Origin: Pseudomonas sp. F(2018)
GTDB taxonomy: Bacteria; Pseudomonadota; Gammaproteobacteria; Pseudomonadales; Pseudomonadaceae
Length of the DNA: 64,000 bases
Direction: 5' to 3'
Assembly: GCF_005508865.1 (NCBI RefSeq)
Contig: NZ_SCOM01000005.1
Span: forward strand, 310,001 to 374,000
Under the pieces are notes generated by a model. That model saw only the letters and a program-made list of their open reading frames with translations. It was not told where the DNA came from and did no database searches. Made by a program: the position numbers and the translations under genes. Positions 8,225 to 17,280 of the stretch are shown here, one piece after another. How positions within the stretch are numbered: the stretch's first letter is position 1; every line of letters starts with the position of its first letter.

Positions 8225-9142
8225 CTAGATCAGCGGTGGGATATGGCTGGCGCCGTCCTGCGCGAGGATCACCCTCTGCAACTCGGCCGCACCTGGCGAC
8301 AGGCTGTGGCCGGCGCGGCTGACGATGCCGTAGGCGGAGCGCTGCGCCGGCATGCCGGTGTGCAGCGGCAGCACGGCCAGGCGCCCGGCCGCCACGTCTT
8401 GGGCGATCACGTCCCAGGGCGACATGCTCAGCACATGGCTGGCCGAGACCAGCTCCTTGAGCACCATGAAATTGTCGCACTCGACGCTCAGCGGGCTGGC
8501 CTCCCGGCCGCTCAGACTCTGTAGGGCGCTGGCCACTTCCTGTGGCAACTGGGTGCCTGCCAGCGGGTAATCCAGCAGGTCTTTCACCGTCAGGTGCGAG
8601 CGCGCCAGCAGTGGATGCTGCGGATGGCAGAACAGCACGGCCGGGTGCGGGCGCAGCGCCTCGATCTGCAGGCGCGGATCGTCCTGGAACTCGCGGATAT
8701 CGGCGACGAACAGCTCGATCTGGTTGTCCAGCAGGCGCGTGCGCAGCTGCTGCCAGCTGTCGATGGTCAGCTGCAGGCGCACCCGCGGGAAGCGTTCGGC
8801 AAAGGCGCCCATGGCCTGCGGCACCAGGCGCGCCGCCGGGTAGGGCCCGGCGCCCAGGCGTACCTCACCGCTGCCCAGGTTACCCAGTTGGCTCACCGCA
8901 TTGCTCAGCGCCTGGCTGCCGGCCAGCAGGCGGCGCGCATGCTCCAGCACCAGCTCGCCATGGGCGGTCAGGCTGATGCCGCGGCTGTGGCGGTCCACCA
9001 GGTTGCAGCCCAGGCTGCTTTCCAGCGCTTGAATGCTGCGGCTCAGCGCCGGCTGGCTGAGATGCACGGCCTCGGCGGCGCGGGCGAAATGGCCGTGGTC
9101 GGCGAGGGCGACGAAGTGGCGGAGCTGGCGAAGATCGTTCAT
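8225..9142 (-). CDS. LysR-family transcriptional regulator (SdsB1-like position)
   Basis: 305 residues. The winged helix-turn-helix is at about 3-60 (LRQLRHFVALADHGHFARAAEAVHLSQPALSRSIQALE), and the co-inducer domain runs from about 90. It is divergent from the alkylsulfatase gene across a 102-bp gap, the arrangement of sdsB1 and sdsA1 in P. aeruginosa, so it likely activates that gene in response to an alkyl sulfate or its alcohol product. Its 3' end lies 12 bp from the convergent ureohydrolase gene, so control of the latter is less likely. Confidence 0.88.
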   Translation of the reverse strand: MNDLRQLRHFVALADHGHFARAAEAVHLSQPALSRSIQALESSLGCNLVDRHSRGISLTAHGELVLEHARRLLAGSQALSNAVSQLGNLGSGEVRLGAGPYPAARLVPQAMGAFAERFPRVRLQLTIDSWQQLRTRLLDNQIELFVADIREFQDDPRLQIEALRPHPAVLFCHPQHPLLARSHLTVKDLLDYPLAGTQLPQEVASALQSLSGREASPLSVECDNFMVLKELVSASHVLSMSPWDVIAQDVAAGRLAVLPLHTGMPAQRSAYGIVSRAGHSLSPGAAELQRVILAQDGASHIPPLI

Positions 9143-9155
9143 GCGCGGTCTGCAT

Positions 9156-9179
9156 CAATGCTTGATTTGAAATGCATTG
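9156..9179. promoter_or_regulatory. candidate LysR operator between LysR gene and alkylsulfatase
   Basis: CAATGC at 9156-9161 and GCATTG at 9174-9179 form a perfect 6-bp inverted repeat with a 12-bp spacer, in an AT-rich stretch 13-37 bp upstream of the LysR start. This spacing suits a LysR recognition site. Assignment is by pattern and position only. Confidence 0.4.
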
Positions 9180-9244
9180 GAATTATTGGGCCCGCCTCGG
9201 CAGTCTGCCAAGAGTCGATAGCCCTAAAAATACGAGGTCGCCCG

Positions 9245-11032
9245 ATGCGCACCCTGTCCCACTTCAGTGGCCTGCTGCTGGCTGCTGCCCTGCCGTTCAC
9301 TGCGAATGCCGAACTGCCCGCCGAGAAGATCGAGCCCTCGATCAACGCCGAGCTGGCCGAGCACACCAAACACTTCAACGAGAAGGTCTACCCGATCGCC
9401 GACAACGTCTGGTCGGCGGTGGGTTGGAACCTGGCCAACAGCGTGATGATCGAGGCGCCCGAGGGGCTGATCATCGTCGACACCGGCGAGTCGGCCGAGC
9501 AGTCGCGCAAGGTGCTCGCCGAGTTCCGCAAGATCAGCAGCAAGCCGATCAAGGCCATCGTCTACACCCACTTCCACCCCGACCACATCAACGGGGTGAA
9601 GGGCTTCGTCAGCGAAGAACAGGTGAAGAGTGGCGAGGTGCAGATCTACGCCCAGGAAACCCTGCTGGAAAACGTGGTGACCCAGGGTGCGCTGGTCGGC
9701 CCGATCCTCGGCATGCGCTCCGGCTACAGCTTCGGCGCCGCGCTGTCGGATGCCGACAAGAAAGACATGAACGCCGGCCTCGGCCCGCTGGCCCATGAGG
9801 GGCAATCGACCTTCATCGCGCCGACCATCACCTTCAAGGACAAGCTCGACACCACCATCGCCGGCCTGCCGGTGCAGTTCCTTCACGCCCCCAGCGAGGC
9901 ACCGGACGAGATCGTCCTGTTCCTGCCGAACAACCGTGTGCTGATCAGCGCCGAAGTCACCCAGGGGCCGACCCTGCCCAACGTGCACACCCTGCGCGGC
10001 ACCAAGTTCCGCGACCCGGTGTTGTGGGTGAAGAGCCTCGACGCCCTGCGCGCCTTCCAGGCCGACTACATGGTGCCGCTGCACGGCCAGCCGGTGAGCG
10101 GCAAGGACAAGGTCGAGGAAGTGCTGCGCATGACCCGCGACGCCATCGCCTATATCCACGACCAGACCGTGCGCTGGATGAACAAGGGCCTGACCCCCGA
10201 CGAACTGGTCGAGAAGGTCAAGCTGCCGCCGCACCTGGCCGGCTACACGCCCTACCTGCGCGAGTACTACGGCACGGTGAAACACAGCGTGCGACAGATC
10301 TACAACGGCTACCTGGGCTGGTTCCAGGGTGACCCGGTGGACCTCGACCCGATCCCGCCGGTGGAAAAAGCCAAGCGCCTGATCGAGCTGATGGGTGGCC
10401 GCGACAAGGTGCTGCTGGCCGCCGGCGACGCCTACCTCAAGGGCGACTACCAATGGGCCGCCGAGCTGGCCAGCTACTCGATCCGCGTCGATCACGGCGA
10501 CACCCTGGCACGCGACATCAAGGCACGCAGCTTCCGCAAGCTCGGCTACGCCAGCATGAACATCAACTGGCGCAACTGGTACCTGATGAGCGCCATGGAG
10601 CTGGAGGGCAAGTTCGACAACGGCGGCGCCGAGGAAATGGGCAAGCGCATCCGTGGCGCCTTCCTCTCGGCGGACATGCTGAAGAACCTGCCGGCGCGCA
10701 TCTTCCTGCAGAACTGGGTGACCCGCGTCGACCCGCAGAATAGCGCCGATGTGAACCTGACCCTGGGCTTCGTCTTCCCCGATATCGGCGAGGAGTGGGC
10801 CCTGGAAGTACGCCGCGGCGTGGTCGAACTGCACAAGGGCATCCCGGCCGACACCACGCTCAAGCTGACCCTCGACAAGACCTATCTGGACACCGTGATC
10901 AATGGCGAGAACGGCCTGCTCAAGGGCGCCCTGCTGGGCGACGTGAAGGTCGACGGCAACCTGCTCGATATCAAGACCTTCCTCGGCTGCTTCGACTTCG
11001 AAGACGCCCCCATCGCCCTGACCGTGCGCTGA
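9245..11032 (+). CDS. periplasmic metallo-beta-lactamase-fold alkylsulfatase (SdsA1/Bds1-like)
   Basis: 595 residues. A Sec signal peptide covers about 1-22 (cleavage after TANA). The metallo-beta-lactamase domain (about 40-330) has the two-zinc motif THFHPDH at 108-114, and LHGQPVSG further on supplies another metal His. The central alpha-helical region (about 340-470) fits the alkylsulfatase dimerisation domain, and the last 120 residues, ending FDFEDAPIALTVR, fit the SCP2-like substrate-binding domain. Enzymes of this type cleave primary or secondary alkyl sulfates by C-O attack to give sulfate and alcohol. GAGGT lies upstream of the ATG. The downstream sulfatase gene is 77 bp away and probably co-regulated. 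Confidence 0.88.
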   Translation: MRTLSHFSGLLLAAALPFTANAELPAEKIEPSINAELAEHTKHFNEKVYPIADNVWSAVGWNLANSVMIEAPEGLIIVDTGESAEQSRKVLAEFRKISSKPIKAIVYTHFHPDHINGVKGFVSEEQVKSGEVQIYAQETLLENVVTQGALVGPILGMRSGYSFGAALSDADKKDMNAGLGPLAHEGQSTFIAPTITFKDKLDTTIAGLPVQFLHAPSEAPDEIVLFLPNNRVLISAEVTQGPTLPNVHTLRGTKFRDPVLWVKSLDALRAFQADYMVPLHGQPVSGKDKVEEVLRMTRDAIAYIHDQTVRWMNKGLTPDELVEKVKLPPHLAGYTPYLREYYGTVKHSVRQIYNGYLGWFQGDPVDLDPIPPVEKAKRLIELMGGRDKVLLAAGDAYLKGDYQWAAELASYSIRVDHGDTLARDIKARSFRKLGYASMNINWRNWYLMSAMELEGKFDNGGAEEMGKRIRGAFLSADMLKNLPARIFLQNWVTRVDPQNSADVNLTLGFVFPDIGEEWALEVRRGVVELHKGIPADTTLKLTLDKTYLDTVINGENGLLKGALLGDVKVDGNLLDIKTFLGCFDFEDAPIALTVR

Positions 11033-11109
11033 GCACCCGGTCATCCGCCATGTGCCGCTGCCGGTTCGCCGGCAGCGGCTGACCATCCCGCGTCCGGAGG
11101 AGTAGCGTC

Positions 11110-12825
11110 ATGCAGCGTCGCGAACTGTTGAAGAAGGCGGCCGCGCTGTCCGCCGCCGGCCTGGCGGCTCCGGTATTCGGCCAGCAGTCCGCCCCGGCGC
11201 TGGTGCGGCCCGCCGGGCGCAAGCCGAACATCCTGCTGATCGTCACCGACCAGCAGCGCGCCCACCAGGACCTGCCCAGCGCCGTGCCATTGCCCGGCCA
11301 CGAGCGCCTGCTGCAGCGCGCGGCGAGCCTGGGCAATTTTCACGTCAACACCACGCCCTGCTCGCCATCGCGTTCGGTGCTGTTCACCGGCCAGCACACG
11401 CAGAAGACCCTGATCACTGCCAACGTCGGCCTGCCGCCGTTTCGCGAGCTGTCGCCGCAGATTCCCACCCTCGGCCATATGCTGCGCGAGCAGGGCTACC
11501 TGACCGCCTACAAGGGCAAATGGCACCTGTCGCACATCGAGCAGTCGAGCAACCTGACCTACGGCGTGGTGCAGCCGAGCACCGATGCGCTGCTGCCCTA
11601 CGGCTTCGCCGACTACAACCTGAATGGCGACCCGCATGGCTCTCTGATGACCGGCTTCATCTACGACAAGGTCACCGCCAGCGACTCGGTGGCCTGGCTG
11701 CAGCAGCACCGCAGCGACGAGCAGCCGTGGTTCCTCGCGGTCAACTTCGTCAACCCGCACGACATCATGTTCTACAGCTCGGGGATCAGGCAGGAACAGA
11801 GCCGCCTGCGGCGCAACTTCCTCGGCCCGATCTCGCCTGGGCCGAGCACCGGGCTGTACGAGAAACACTGGGACCTGCCACTACCGAAGAGCTTCTATGC
11901 CGAGGACCTGAGCCGCAAACCCTGGGCCCAGCGCGCCGACGTCGAGCTGTGCAACAACATCTACGGCCACCTCGACCCCAAGGACGAGCAGGCCTGGCAG
12001 GGCCTGCAGAGCTACTACCTGAACTGCGTGCGCGACGTCGACCAGTCCATCGAGCAGGTGCTGCTGGCGCTGGAGAACAGCGGCCTGGCCGAAGACACCA
12101 TCGTCATCCTCACCGCCGACCACGGCGAGATGGCGGGCGCCCACCAGCTACGGCAGAAGGGCCCGCACATGTACAAGGAGAACACCCGGGTCAACTTCAT
12201 CGTGCGTCATCCGGACATCCAGCAGGGCTTCACCAGCCAGGCGCTGGGCTCCACCGTCGACATCGTGCCGACCGTGCTGGAACTGGCCGGGCTGGATGCG
12301 GCGGGGCAGGCCGAGCGCTATCAGCAGCTGGCCGGGGTCAGCCTGGTCGAGAGCATCGGCGGGGCCAGTCGGCGCTCCGTGCGCGATGAGCGCGGCCACC
12401 TATACGACTACGGCGTGGTCATGTACCTCGATCCGGAATTCACCGAGGCGGTGATGCGCGACCATGATCAGGTCACGCCCTGGGCGATCATCCAGGAGTC
12501 GCTGGCGCAAATGCAGCTCGGCCCATCGATGAAGAACCGCGCGCTGTTCCGCGGCATCCACGACGGCCGCTACAAGTTCGCCCGCTACTTCGCCGCCGAG
12601 GATCACCATATCCCGGCCAGTTTCGACGATCTGCTGGCGCGCAACGACCTGGAGCTGTACGACACCCAGACCGATCCGGAAGAATTGCACAACCTGGCCG
12701 CCGACCCGCAGGCGCAACGCGCCCTGATCGAGCGTCTGAGCGGCCGGCTCAACGAACTGCTGGCCCTGGAAGTCGGTGTCGACGACGGCCGCGAACACCC
12801 GGGCCCGAGCTTTCTCTACAGCTGA
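11110..12825 (+). CDS. Tat-exported formylglycine-type sulfatase (arylsulfatase/phosphonate-hydrolase superfamily)
   Basis: 571 residues. The N-terminus MQRRELLKKAAALSAAG has the twin-Arg and hydrophobic stretch of a Tat signal. NILLIVTDQQ begins the alkaline-phosphatase-like fold with its metal Asp, and CSPSR at 84-88, continued by SVLFTG, matches the sulfatase signature C-x-P-x-R-x(4)-T-G, whose Cys is oxidised to formylglycine. TADHGEMAGAH provides further metal ligands. The cysteine form requires a formylglycine-generating enzyme, which is not in this window. Substrate is unknown; aryl, choline-like or other sulfate esters are possible. Adjacent to the alkylsulfatase, it suggests a sulfate-ester scavenging unit. 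GGAGGAGTAGCGTC gives a strong ribosome site. Confidence 0.85.
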   Translation: MQRRELLKKAAALSAAGLAAPVFGQQSAPALVRPAGRKPNILLIVTDQQRAHQDLPSAVPLPGHERLLQRAASLGNFHVNTTPCSPSRSVLFTGQHTQKTLITANVGLPPFRELSPQIPTLGHMLREQGYLTAYKGKWHLSHIEQSSNLTYGVVQPSTDALLPYGFADYNLNGDPHGSLMTGFIYDKVTASDSVAWLQQHRSDEQPWFLAVNFVNPHDIMFYSSGIRQEQSRLRRNFLGPISPGPSTGLYEKHWDLPLPKSFYAEDLSRKPWAQRADVELCNNIYGHLDPKDEQAWQGLQSYYLNCVRDVDQSIEQVLLALENSGLAEDTIVILTADHGEMAGAHQLRQKGPHMYKENTRVNFIVRHPDIQQGFTSQALGSTVDIVPTVLELAGLDAAGQAERYQQLAGVSLVESIGGASRRSVRDERGHLYDYGVVMYLDPEFTEAVMRDHDQVTPWAIIQESLAQMQLGPSMKNRALFRGIHDGRYKFARYFAAEDHHIPASFDDLLARNDLELYDTQTDPEELHNLAADPQAQRALIERLSGRLNELLALEVGVDDGREHPGPSFLYS

Positions 12826-12836
12826 AGGAATCATCC

Positions 12837-13070
12837 ATGCTGAAAATCGCCAAAGGCGCAGTGGCCGTGTTCTGGCTGCTGGCGCTGATCAACCTGCTAC
12901 ACCCCTTTGCCGGCCCCTACATGACCTGGGCCGCGGCGCTGATGCTGCTGGTGCACGTGCTGGAGATCGTCCTGTTGCACGGCCGCCTGCAACGCCAGGC
13001 CCAGCCTTGGCAGGATCGTCTGCAGGTGCTGCTGTTCGGCGTGCTGCACGTGCGTGGCTTGAGCGCCTGA
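12837..13070 (+). CDS. small membrane protein, DUF1145-like
   Basis: 77 residues with two membrane helices (about 8-26 and 30-50) joined by a short loop, HPFAGPYMTW; the motif LLVHVLEIVLL in the second helix resembles the DUF1145/YhhL family. It starts 11 bp after the sulfatase stop, behind AAGGAATCATCC, so it is probably translated from the same mRNA. No biochemical role is known for the family. The domain assignment is from memory of the pattern and could be wrong; membrane location is safe. Confidence 0.65.
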   Translation: MLKIAKGAVAVFWLLALINLLHPFAGPYMTWAAALMLLVHVLEIVLLHGRLQRQAQPWQDRLQVLLFGVLHVRGLSA

Positions 13071-13154
13071 GCGAATCTGCCTGAACCGTGCTGCGCGTGC
13101 TGGGGTCTGTGCTAGTGCGGCGACATCGCCGCCATGGACCTCAAGGAGTAGCGC

Positions 13155-13313
13155 ATGGACCTCGTCCGTATCCTCATCGCCATCCTGCTGCCGCCACTGG
13201 GCGTGTTCCTGCAGGTTGGCTTCGGCGGAGCCTTCTGGCTGAACATCCTGCTGACCCTGCTCGGCTACATCCCGGGCATCGTGCACGCGGTGTACATCAT
13301 CGCCAAACGCTGA
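13155..13313 (+). CDS. YqaE/Pmp3-family small membrane protein
   Basis: 52 residues: MDLVRILIAILLPPLGVFLQ, a short Gly-rich turn, then WLNILLTLLGYIPGIVHAVY and a basic C-terminus. The ILLPPLGVFLQ and LLTLLGYIPGIVHAVYII stretches are the two conserved helices of the YqaE/Pmp3 (UPF0057) proteolipid family, linked in yeast and plants to membrane potential and salt stress. CAAGGAG precedes the ATG. It stands 84 bp after the previous gene and immediately before a strong terminator. Confidence 0.88.
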   Translation: MDLVRILIAILLPPLGVFLQVGFGGAFWLNILLTLLGYIPGIVHAVYIIAKR

Positions 13314-13325
13314 AGGACAGAAACG

Positions 13326-13353
13326 AAAAAGCCGCGCAATTGCGCGGCTTTTC
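13326..13353. terminator. bidirectional rho-independent terminator
   Basis: A 9-bp perfect palindromic stem GCCGCGCAA/TTGCGCGGC (13331-13348) is flanked by AAAAA on the left and TTTT on the right. It can end the yqaE-like transcript on the plus strand and the tRNA transcript on the minus strand. Confidence 0.85.
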
Positions 13354-13356
13354 ATT

Positions 13357-13433
13357 TGGTGGGCCCACACGGACTCGAACCGTGGACCAAAGGATTATGA
13401 GTCCTCTGCTCTAACCGACTGAGCTATAGGCCC
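13357..13433 (-). tRNA. tRNA with CAT anticodon, probably tRNA-Ile2 (lysidine type)
   Basis: A full cloverleaf reads on the minus strand: acceptor stem GGGCCTA/TGGGCCC, D-arm GCTC/GAGC, anticodon stem GAGGA/TCCTT with loop CTCATAA (anticodon CAT), T-arm CACGG-TTCGAGT-CCGTG, discriminator A and encoded CCA (13357-13359). CAT occurs in elongator Met, initiator Met and Ile2. Initiator is excluded by the paired first acceptor base. The acceptor pairs C4-G69 and C5-G68 match those used by TilS to pick out Ile2, so I favour Ile2 reading AUA, though automated calls often give Met. Confidence 0.88.
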
Positions 13434-13450
13434 TCAGAAGGAGCGGCGGA

Positions 13451-16400
13451 TTATACCGGCGCCTTTTCCGCGCTGCCAATCGGCAATGGGCCGAGGAAAT
13501 TGGCGGCGAAGGACTCGGCGGAGAGCGGGCGGCTGATCACGTAGCCCTGGATCTGCTCGCAGCCTTCGCTGGTGAGGAAGAGCTCCTGGGCCTTGGTCTC
13601 CACGCCCTCGGCGATCACCGTCATCTGCAGGCTGCGCCCCAGGGCGATGATGGCGCGGGTGATGGCGGCATCGTCCGGGTCGCCGGGCAGACCGCGGACG
13701 AAGGATTTGTCGATCTTCAGGATGTCCAGCGGCAGGCGCTTGAGGTAGCTGAGCGAGGAGTAGCCGGTGCCGAAGTCATCGATGGCCAGCTGCAGGCCGA
13801 GCTTCTTCAGCTCATGCAGGATCAGCAGGGCTTCCTCGGCCTGGGTCATGATGAAGCTCTCGGTGATCTCCAGTTGCAGGCTGCTGGCGGCCAGGCCGAA
13901 GTCGCTGAGGGTGCCGGCGATGCGCTCGACCAGTTGCGTCTGGCGCAGCTGGCTGCCGGACAGGTTGACCGACAGCGGGCCGAAGGGCGCGTGACTGTCC
14001 TGCCATTCGCGCATCTGCCGGCAGGCCTCCTGCAGCACCCAGTCGCCGAGCTGGAGGATCATGCCGTTGTCTTCGGCCAGCGGGATGAAGCGATCCGGCG
14101 GAATCTCGCCGAACACCGGGTGGTTCCAGCGGATCAGCGCCTCGGCGCCGACCAGCTGCCCGCTGTGCAGGCATAGCTTGGGCTGGTAGTGCAGGCTCAG
14201 CTCGTCGCGCTCGATGGCGCGGCGCAGCTCCAGCTCCAGGGTCATGCGCTCGGTGGCCTGGAAGGTCAGATTACGGGTGTAGAACTCGATGCGGTTGCGA
14301 CCCTTGGCCTTGGAGCTGTACATGGCCGCGTCGGCGTTCTTCACCAGGGTGGCGACGTCGTTGCCGTCCTCTGGGAACAGGCTGATGCCGATGCTGGAGC
14401 TGATGAAGAACTCGTGGCCGTCGGCCTGGAACGGCGCGTTGAAGCAGGTCAGCAGCTTGGTGGCGACCCGTTCGGCATCGCGTGGCTGGTGCAGGCCGGG
14501 CAGCAGCACGATGAACTCGTCGCCGCCCAGGCGGGCTACCGTGTCGACGTCGCGCAGCTGCTCGCGCAGGCGCTGGGCGATGCTCTTGAGCAGCAGGTCA
14601 CCGACCGGATGGCCGAGACTGTCGTTGATGTGCTTGAAGCGGTCGAGGTCGAGGAACAGCACGGCGCCACGGCTGTGGTCGGTGCGCGCGTCGTTCAGCG
14701 CGTTGTCCAGGCGGCTCTCGAACAGCATGCGGTTGGGCAGGCCGGTGAGCGGGTCATGGTGGGCCTGGTAGTCGAGTCGGGCTTGGGCATGCTTGAGCGA
14801 GCTGATGTCGGCGAACACGCCGACGAAGTGGGTGATCAGCCCGCTCTGGTCGCGCACCGCGCTGATGGTCAGCCACTCCGGGAACAGCTCGCCATCCTTG
14901 CGCCGGTTCCAGATTTCGCCCTGCCAGTGGCCCTCGGCGGCCAGCTGGTGCCACATGGCGGCGTAGAAGGCGCTGTCGTGTCTGCCCGAGGCCAGCAGGC
15001 GTGGGCTTTGGCCCAGGGCCTCGGCTTCGCTGTAGCCGGTGATGGTGGTGAAGGCGCGATTGACGGCGGTGATGCGTTGATCGAGGTCGGTGATCATCAC
15101 GCCCTCGGCCGTGCTCTCGAACACGGTGGCGGCCTGGTGCAGGCGCTCCTGCATCTGTTCGCGTTCGGTGATGTCGCGGGCGATGATCAGCATGCAGGGC
15201 TCGCCCTCGATCATGATCGGCTGCACCGCCAGATCGCCCAGGCGACGCTGACCGTTGCTGGTGTTGATCCAGGCGCGGAAATCGTTGATCGAGCCATTGG
15301 CGCGGATCTGCTCGATCATGCTGTCGCGGTCCTGCAGGTCGGCCCACAGGCCGATCTCCAAAGTGGTATGCCCCACTGCCTGGTGGCTGTCGTGGCCGGT
15401 GATGCGGAAGAAGCCGTCGTTGGCCTCGACGATCATGCCGTCACGCACGCGGGTGATCAGCAGGCCGTCCGGTGAGGCATGGAAGGCCTTGGCGAATTTC
15501 TCTTCGGATAGCTGCAGCTGCTGCTGGGTGCGTTTCACCTCGGTGATGTCGCGTACCGCTATTACCAGCGCCGGCTGGCCGTCCATCTCGATGTGCTGGG
15601 CGGAGATCAGGCCGGTGAACTGCTCGCCGCTGCGGCGGCGGAAGGGCATCTCGATATTGTTCAGGATCCTTTGCTGCAGGCGGTCGAGCAGCACCGGACC
15701 GATACTGGGCAGGCCCCAGATATCCAGCTCGGTGGCGGTCTTGCCAATGGCTTCCTGGGCGCTGATGCCCAGCTGCTGCTCGAACGTGCGGTTGACCGTC
15801 AGCAGCACGCCATCCAGGCGCCGGGCAATGACCAGGATGTCCGGGCAGTTGTGGAACACCAGCTCGAATTTTTCTTCCGACAGGCGCTGGGCCTGCTCGA
15901 CCCGCTTGGCCTCGCTGATATCGATCATCAGCCCGCGCAGTAGCGTGCCGTCGCTGCTGGGGATCAGGGTGATTATGTCGCGAATCCACACGGTACTGCC
16001 GTCGGCCGCCAGCATCCGGTAATCCAGGCTGTGGTCGCGGCCCGCCTGGCTCTCTGTCAGGCAGTACTGCTTGGCTCGGGCCGCATCGTCCGGGTGCAGA
16101 GCGCGTTGCCAGAAGCCAGGCTCCAGCCACTCCGCTAAGGGGTGGCCGAGCAGCTTCTCGGCATGCGGCGAGACGTAGGTGAAGCGCAGGTCTTCCATGC
16201 GCATCTGCCAGGCCACGGCGTTGAGGCTCTCGACCAGGCCACGGTAATGCTGTTCGCTGTCGCGCAGGCGCTCTTCCAGCTCCTTGCGCCCGCGCATTTC
16301 CTGACGCAGGCGCCGGTTGATGCGCAGCACCATGGCCAGCACCAGCAGGGCCAGCAGCAGCGCCGGCACGCCATACAGCAGCAGGGTGCGTTGCCAGGCG

Positions 16401-17185
16401 TCGCGCTCGTCCAGCACGCCGCCGACCCAGGGCTCCTGCAGGGCGGCGATTTCTTCTGGCGTTAGTTCGGCGAAGACCTTGTCGAGGATGCCGATCAGTG
16501 GGCTGTGGCCGTGCGGCGCGGCCATGGCCAGCTGGTAGCGATAGGGCGTCTCGCCGCTCACCAGCAGGCCTTCCAGCTTGAGCTGGCGCAGGCTCCAGAC
16601 GCTGGAGGCGAGGTCGCCGATCATCGCGTCGGCCTGGCCGGTGGCCAGCGCCTGCAGGGCGGCGTTGACGCTGGGCAGTGGCAGCAGGTTGAGGTCCGGA
16701 TGGCGGCTGCGCAGCAGTTCGTGCGGTGCATAGTCCTGCACCACGGCGATCTTCAGGCCGTACAGCTGATCGAGCCGGCGCGGCTGCGGGCCGCTGCTAT
16801 GGGCCAGGATGACGATGGGGAAGTCGAGATAGGGGCGGGTGAAAACCAGATCGCGCTGGCGTTCGGGGGTGGACATGATGCCGGGCAGCAGGTCCAGCTC
16901 ACCGCTTTTGGCGCCGGCCAGCACTTCGCTCCAGCTGCGCGGCTCCACCGGCAGTACGCGGATTTTCAGACGCTCTTCGATCAGTTCGACATAGCTGGCA
17001 CTGAGGCCGCTGTAGCGGCCCTGCTCATCGCGAAACTCGAAGGGCGGCCAGGAGGCGTCGATGCCCAGGCGCAGTTGCGGATGCTCGGTCAGCCAGGCCT
17101 GTTCCTCCGGGCTGAGGGTCAGGGCGGCCGCCGGCAACGCCCAGAACGCCAGACACGACAGGAGAATGGCCAGCGGACGCGACAT
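13451..17185 (-). CDS. rmcA: RmcA-like c-di-GMP phosphodiesterase/cyclase with periplasmic sensor and PAS domains
   Basis: 1244 residues, close to P. aeruginosa RmcA. In order: signal peptide (1-21), a periplasmic solute-binding-type domain (about 25-255, LGIDASWPPFEFRDEQG), a membrane helix near 270-290, four PAS domains (about 320-800), GGDEF (about 805-965, intact GGDEF at about 886) and EAL (about 985-1235, GAEALIRWNH intact). RmcA degrades c-di-GMP and links redox or phenazine state to biofilm behaviour in P. aeruginosa; whether the GGDEF here is catalytic or only binds GTP is not readable. The start at 17185 gives a proper signal peptide; the open frame further up crosses the rpoD terminator. 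It is followed by the tRNA on the same strand. Confidence 0.9.
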   Translation of the reverse strand: MSRPLAILLSCLAFWALPAAALTLSPEEQAWLTEHPQLRLGIDASWPPFEFRDEQGRYSGLSASYVELIEERLKIRVLPVEPRSWSEVLAGAKSGELDLLPGIMSTPERQRDLVFTRPYLDFPIVILAHSSGPQPRRLDQLYGLKIAVVQDYAPHELLRSRHPDLNLLPLPSVNAALQALATGQADAMIGDLASSVWSLRQLKLEGLLVSGETPYRYQLAMAAPHGHSPLIGILDKVFAELTPEEIAALQEPWVGGVLDERDAWQRTLLLYGVPALLLALLVLAMVLRINRRLRQEMRGRKELEERLRDSEQHYRGLVESLNAVAWQMRMEDLRFTYVSPHAEKLLGHPLAEWLEPGFWQRALHPDDAARAKQYCLTESQAGRDHSLDYRMLAADGSTVWIRDIITLIPSSDGTLLRGLMIDISEAKRVEQAQRLSEEKFELVFHNCPDILVIARRLDGVLLTVNRTFEQQLGISAQEAIGKTATELDIWGLPSIGPVLLDRLQQRILNNIEMPFRRRSGEQFTGLISAQHIEMDGQPALVIAVRDITEVKRTQQQLQLSEEKFAKAFHASPDGLLITRVRDGMIVEANDGFFRITGHDSHQAVGHTTLEIGLWADLQDRDSMIEQIRANGSINDFRAWINTSNGQRRLGDLAVQPIMIEGEPCMLIIARDITEREQMQERLHQAATVFESTAEGVMITDLDQRITAVNRAFTTITGYSEAEALGQSPRLLASGRHDSAFYAAMWHQLAAEGHWQGEIWNRRKDGELFPEWLTISAVRDQSGLITHFVGVFADISSLKHAQARLDYQAHHDPLTGLPNRMLFESRLDNALNDARTDHSRGAVLFLDLDRFKHINDSLGHPVGDLLLKSIAQRLREQLRDVDTVARLGGDEFIVLLPGLHQPRDAERVATKLLTCFNAPFQADGHEFFISSSIGISLFPEDGNDVATLVKNADAAMYSSKAKGRNRIEFYTRNLTFQATERMTLELELRRAIERDELSLHYQPKLCLHSGQLVGAEALIRWNHPVFGEIPPDRFIPLAEDNGMILQLGDWVLQEACRQMREWQDSHAPFGPLSVNLSGSQLRQTQLVERIAGTLSDFGLAASSLQLEITESFIMTQAEEALLILHELKKLGLQLAIDDFGTGYSSLSYLKRLPLDILKIDKSFVRGLPGDPDDAAITRAIIALGRSLQMTVIAEGVETKAQELFLTSEGCEQIQGYVISRPLSAESFAANFLGPLPIGSAEKAPV

Positions 17186-17249
17186 GCGGGCGGTTCCGGA
17201 AACGCGGTAGATGGTTTCAGTGTAGCTGGGCGTGTCTGCCGGCATAAAC

Positions 17250-17276
17250 AAAAACCCCGGCATTCGCCGGGGTTCT
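17250..17276 (-). terminator. rpoD terminator
   Basis: Read on the minus strand, a 6-bp stem CCCCGG/CCGGGG with a 6-base loop (17255-17272) is followed by TTTTTGTTT. It lies directly after the rpoD stop and ends the rpsU-dnaG-rpoD transcripts before rmcA. Confidence 0.85.
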
Positions 17277-17280
17277 GTCA

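Noticed and set aside
9224..11086. 620-residue minus-strand frame opposite the alkylsulfatase
   Set aside because: The plus strand encodes a protein with signal peptide and zinc motif; the antisense frame is His/Val/Gln-rich without structure.
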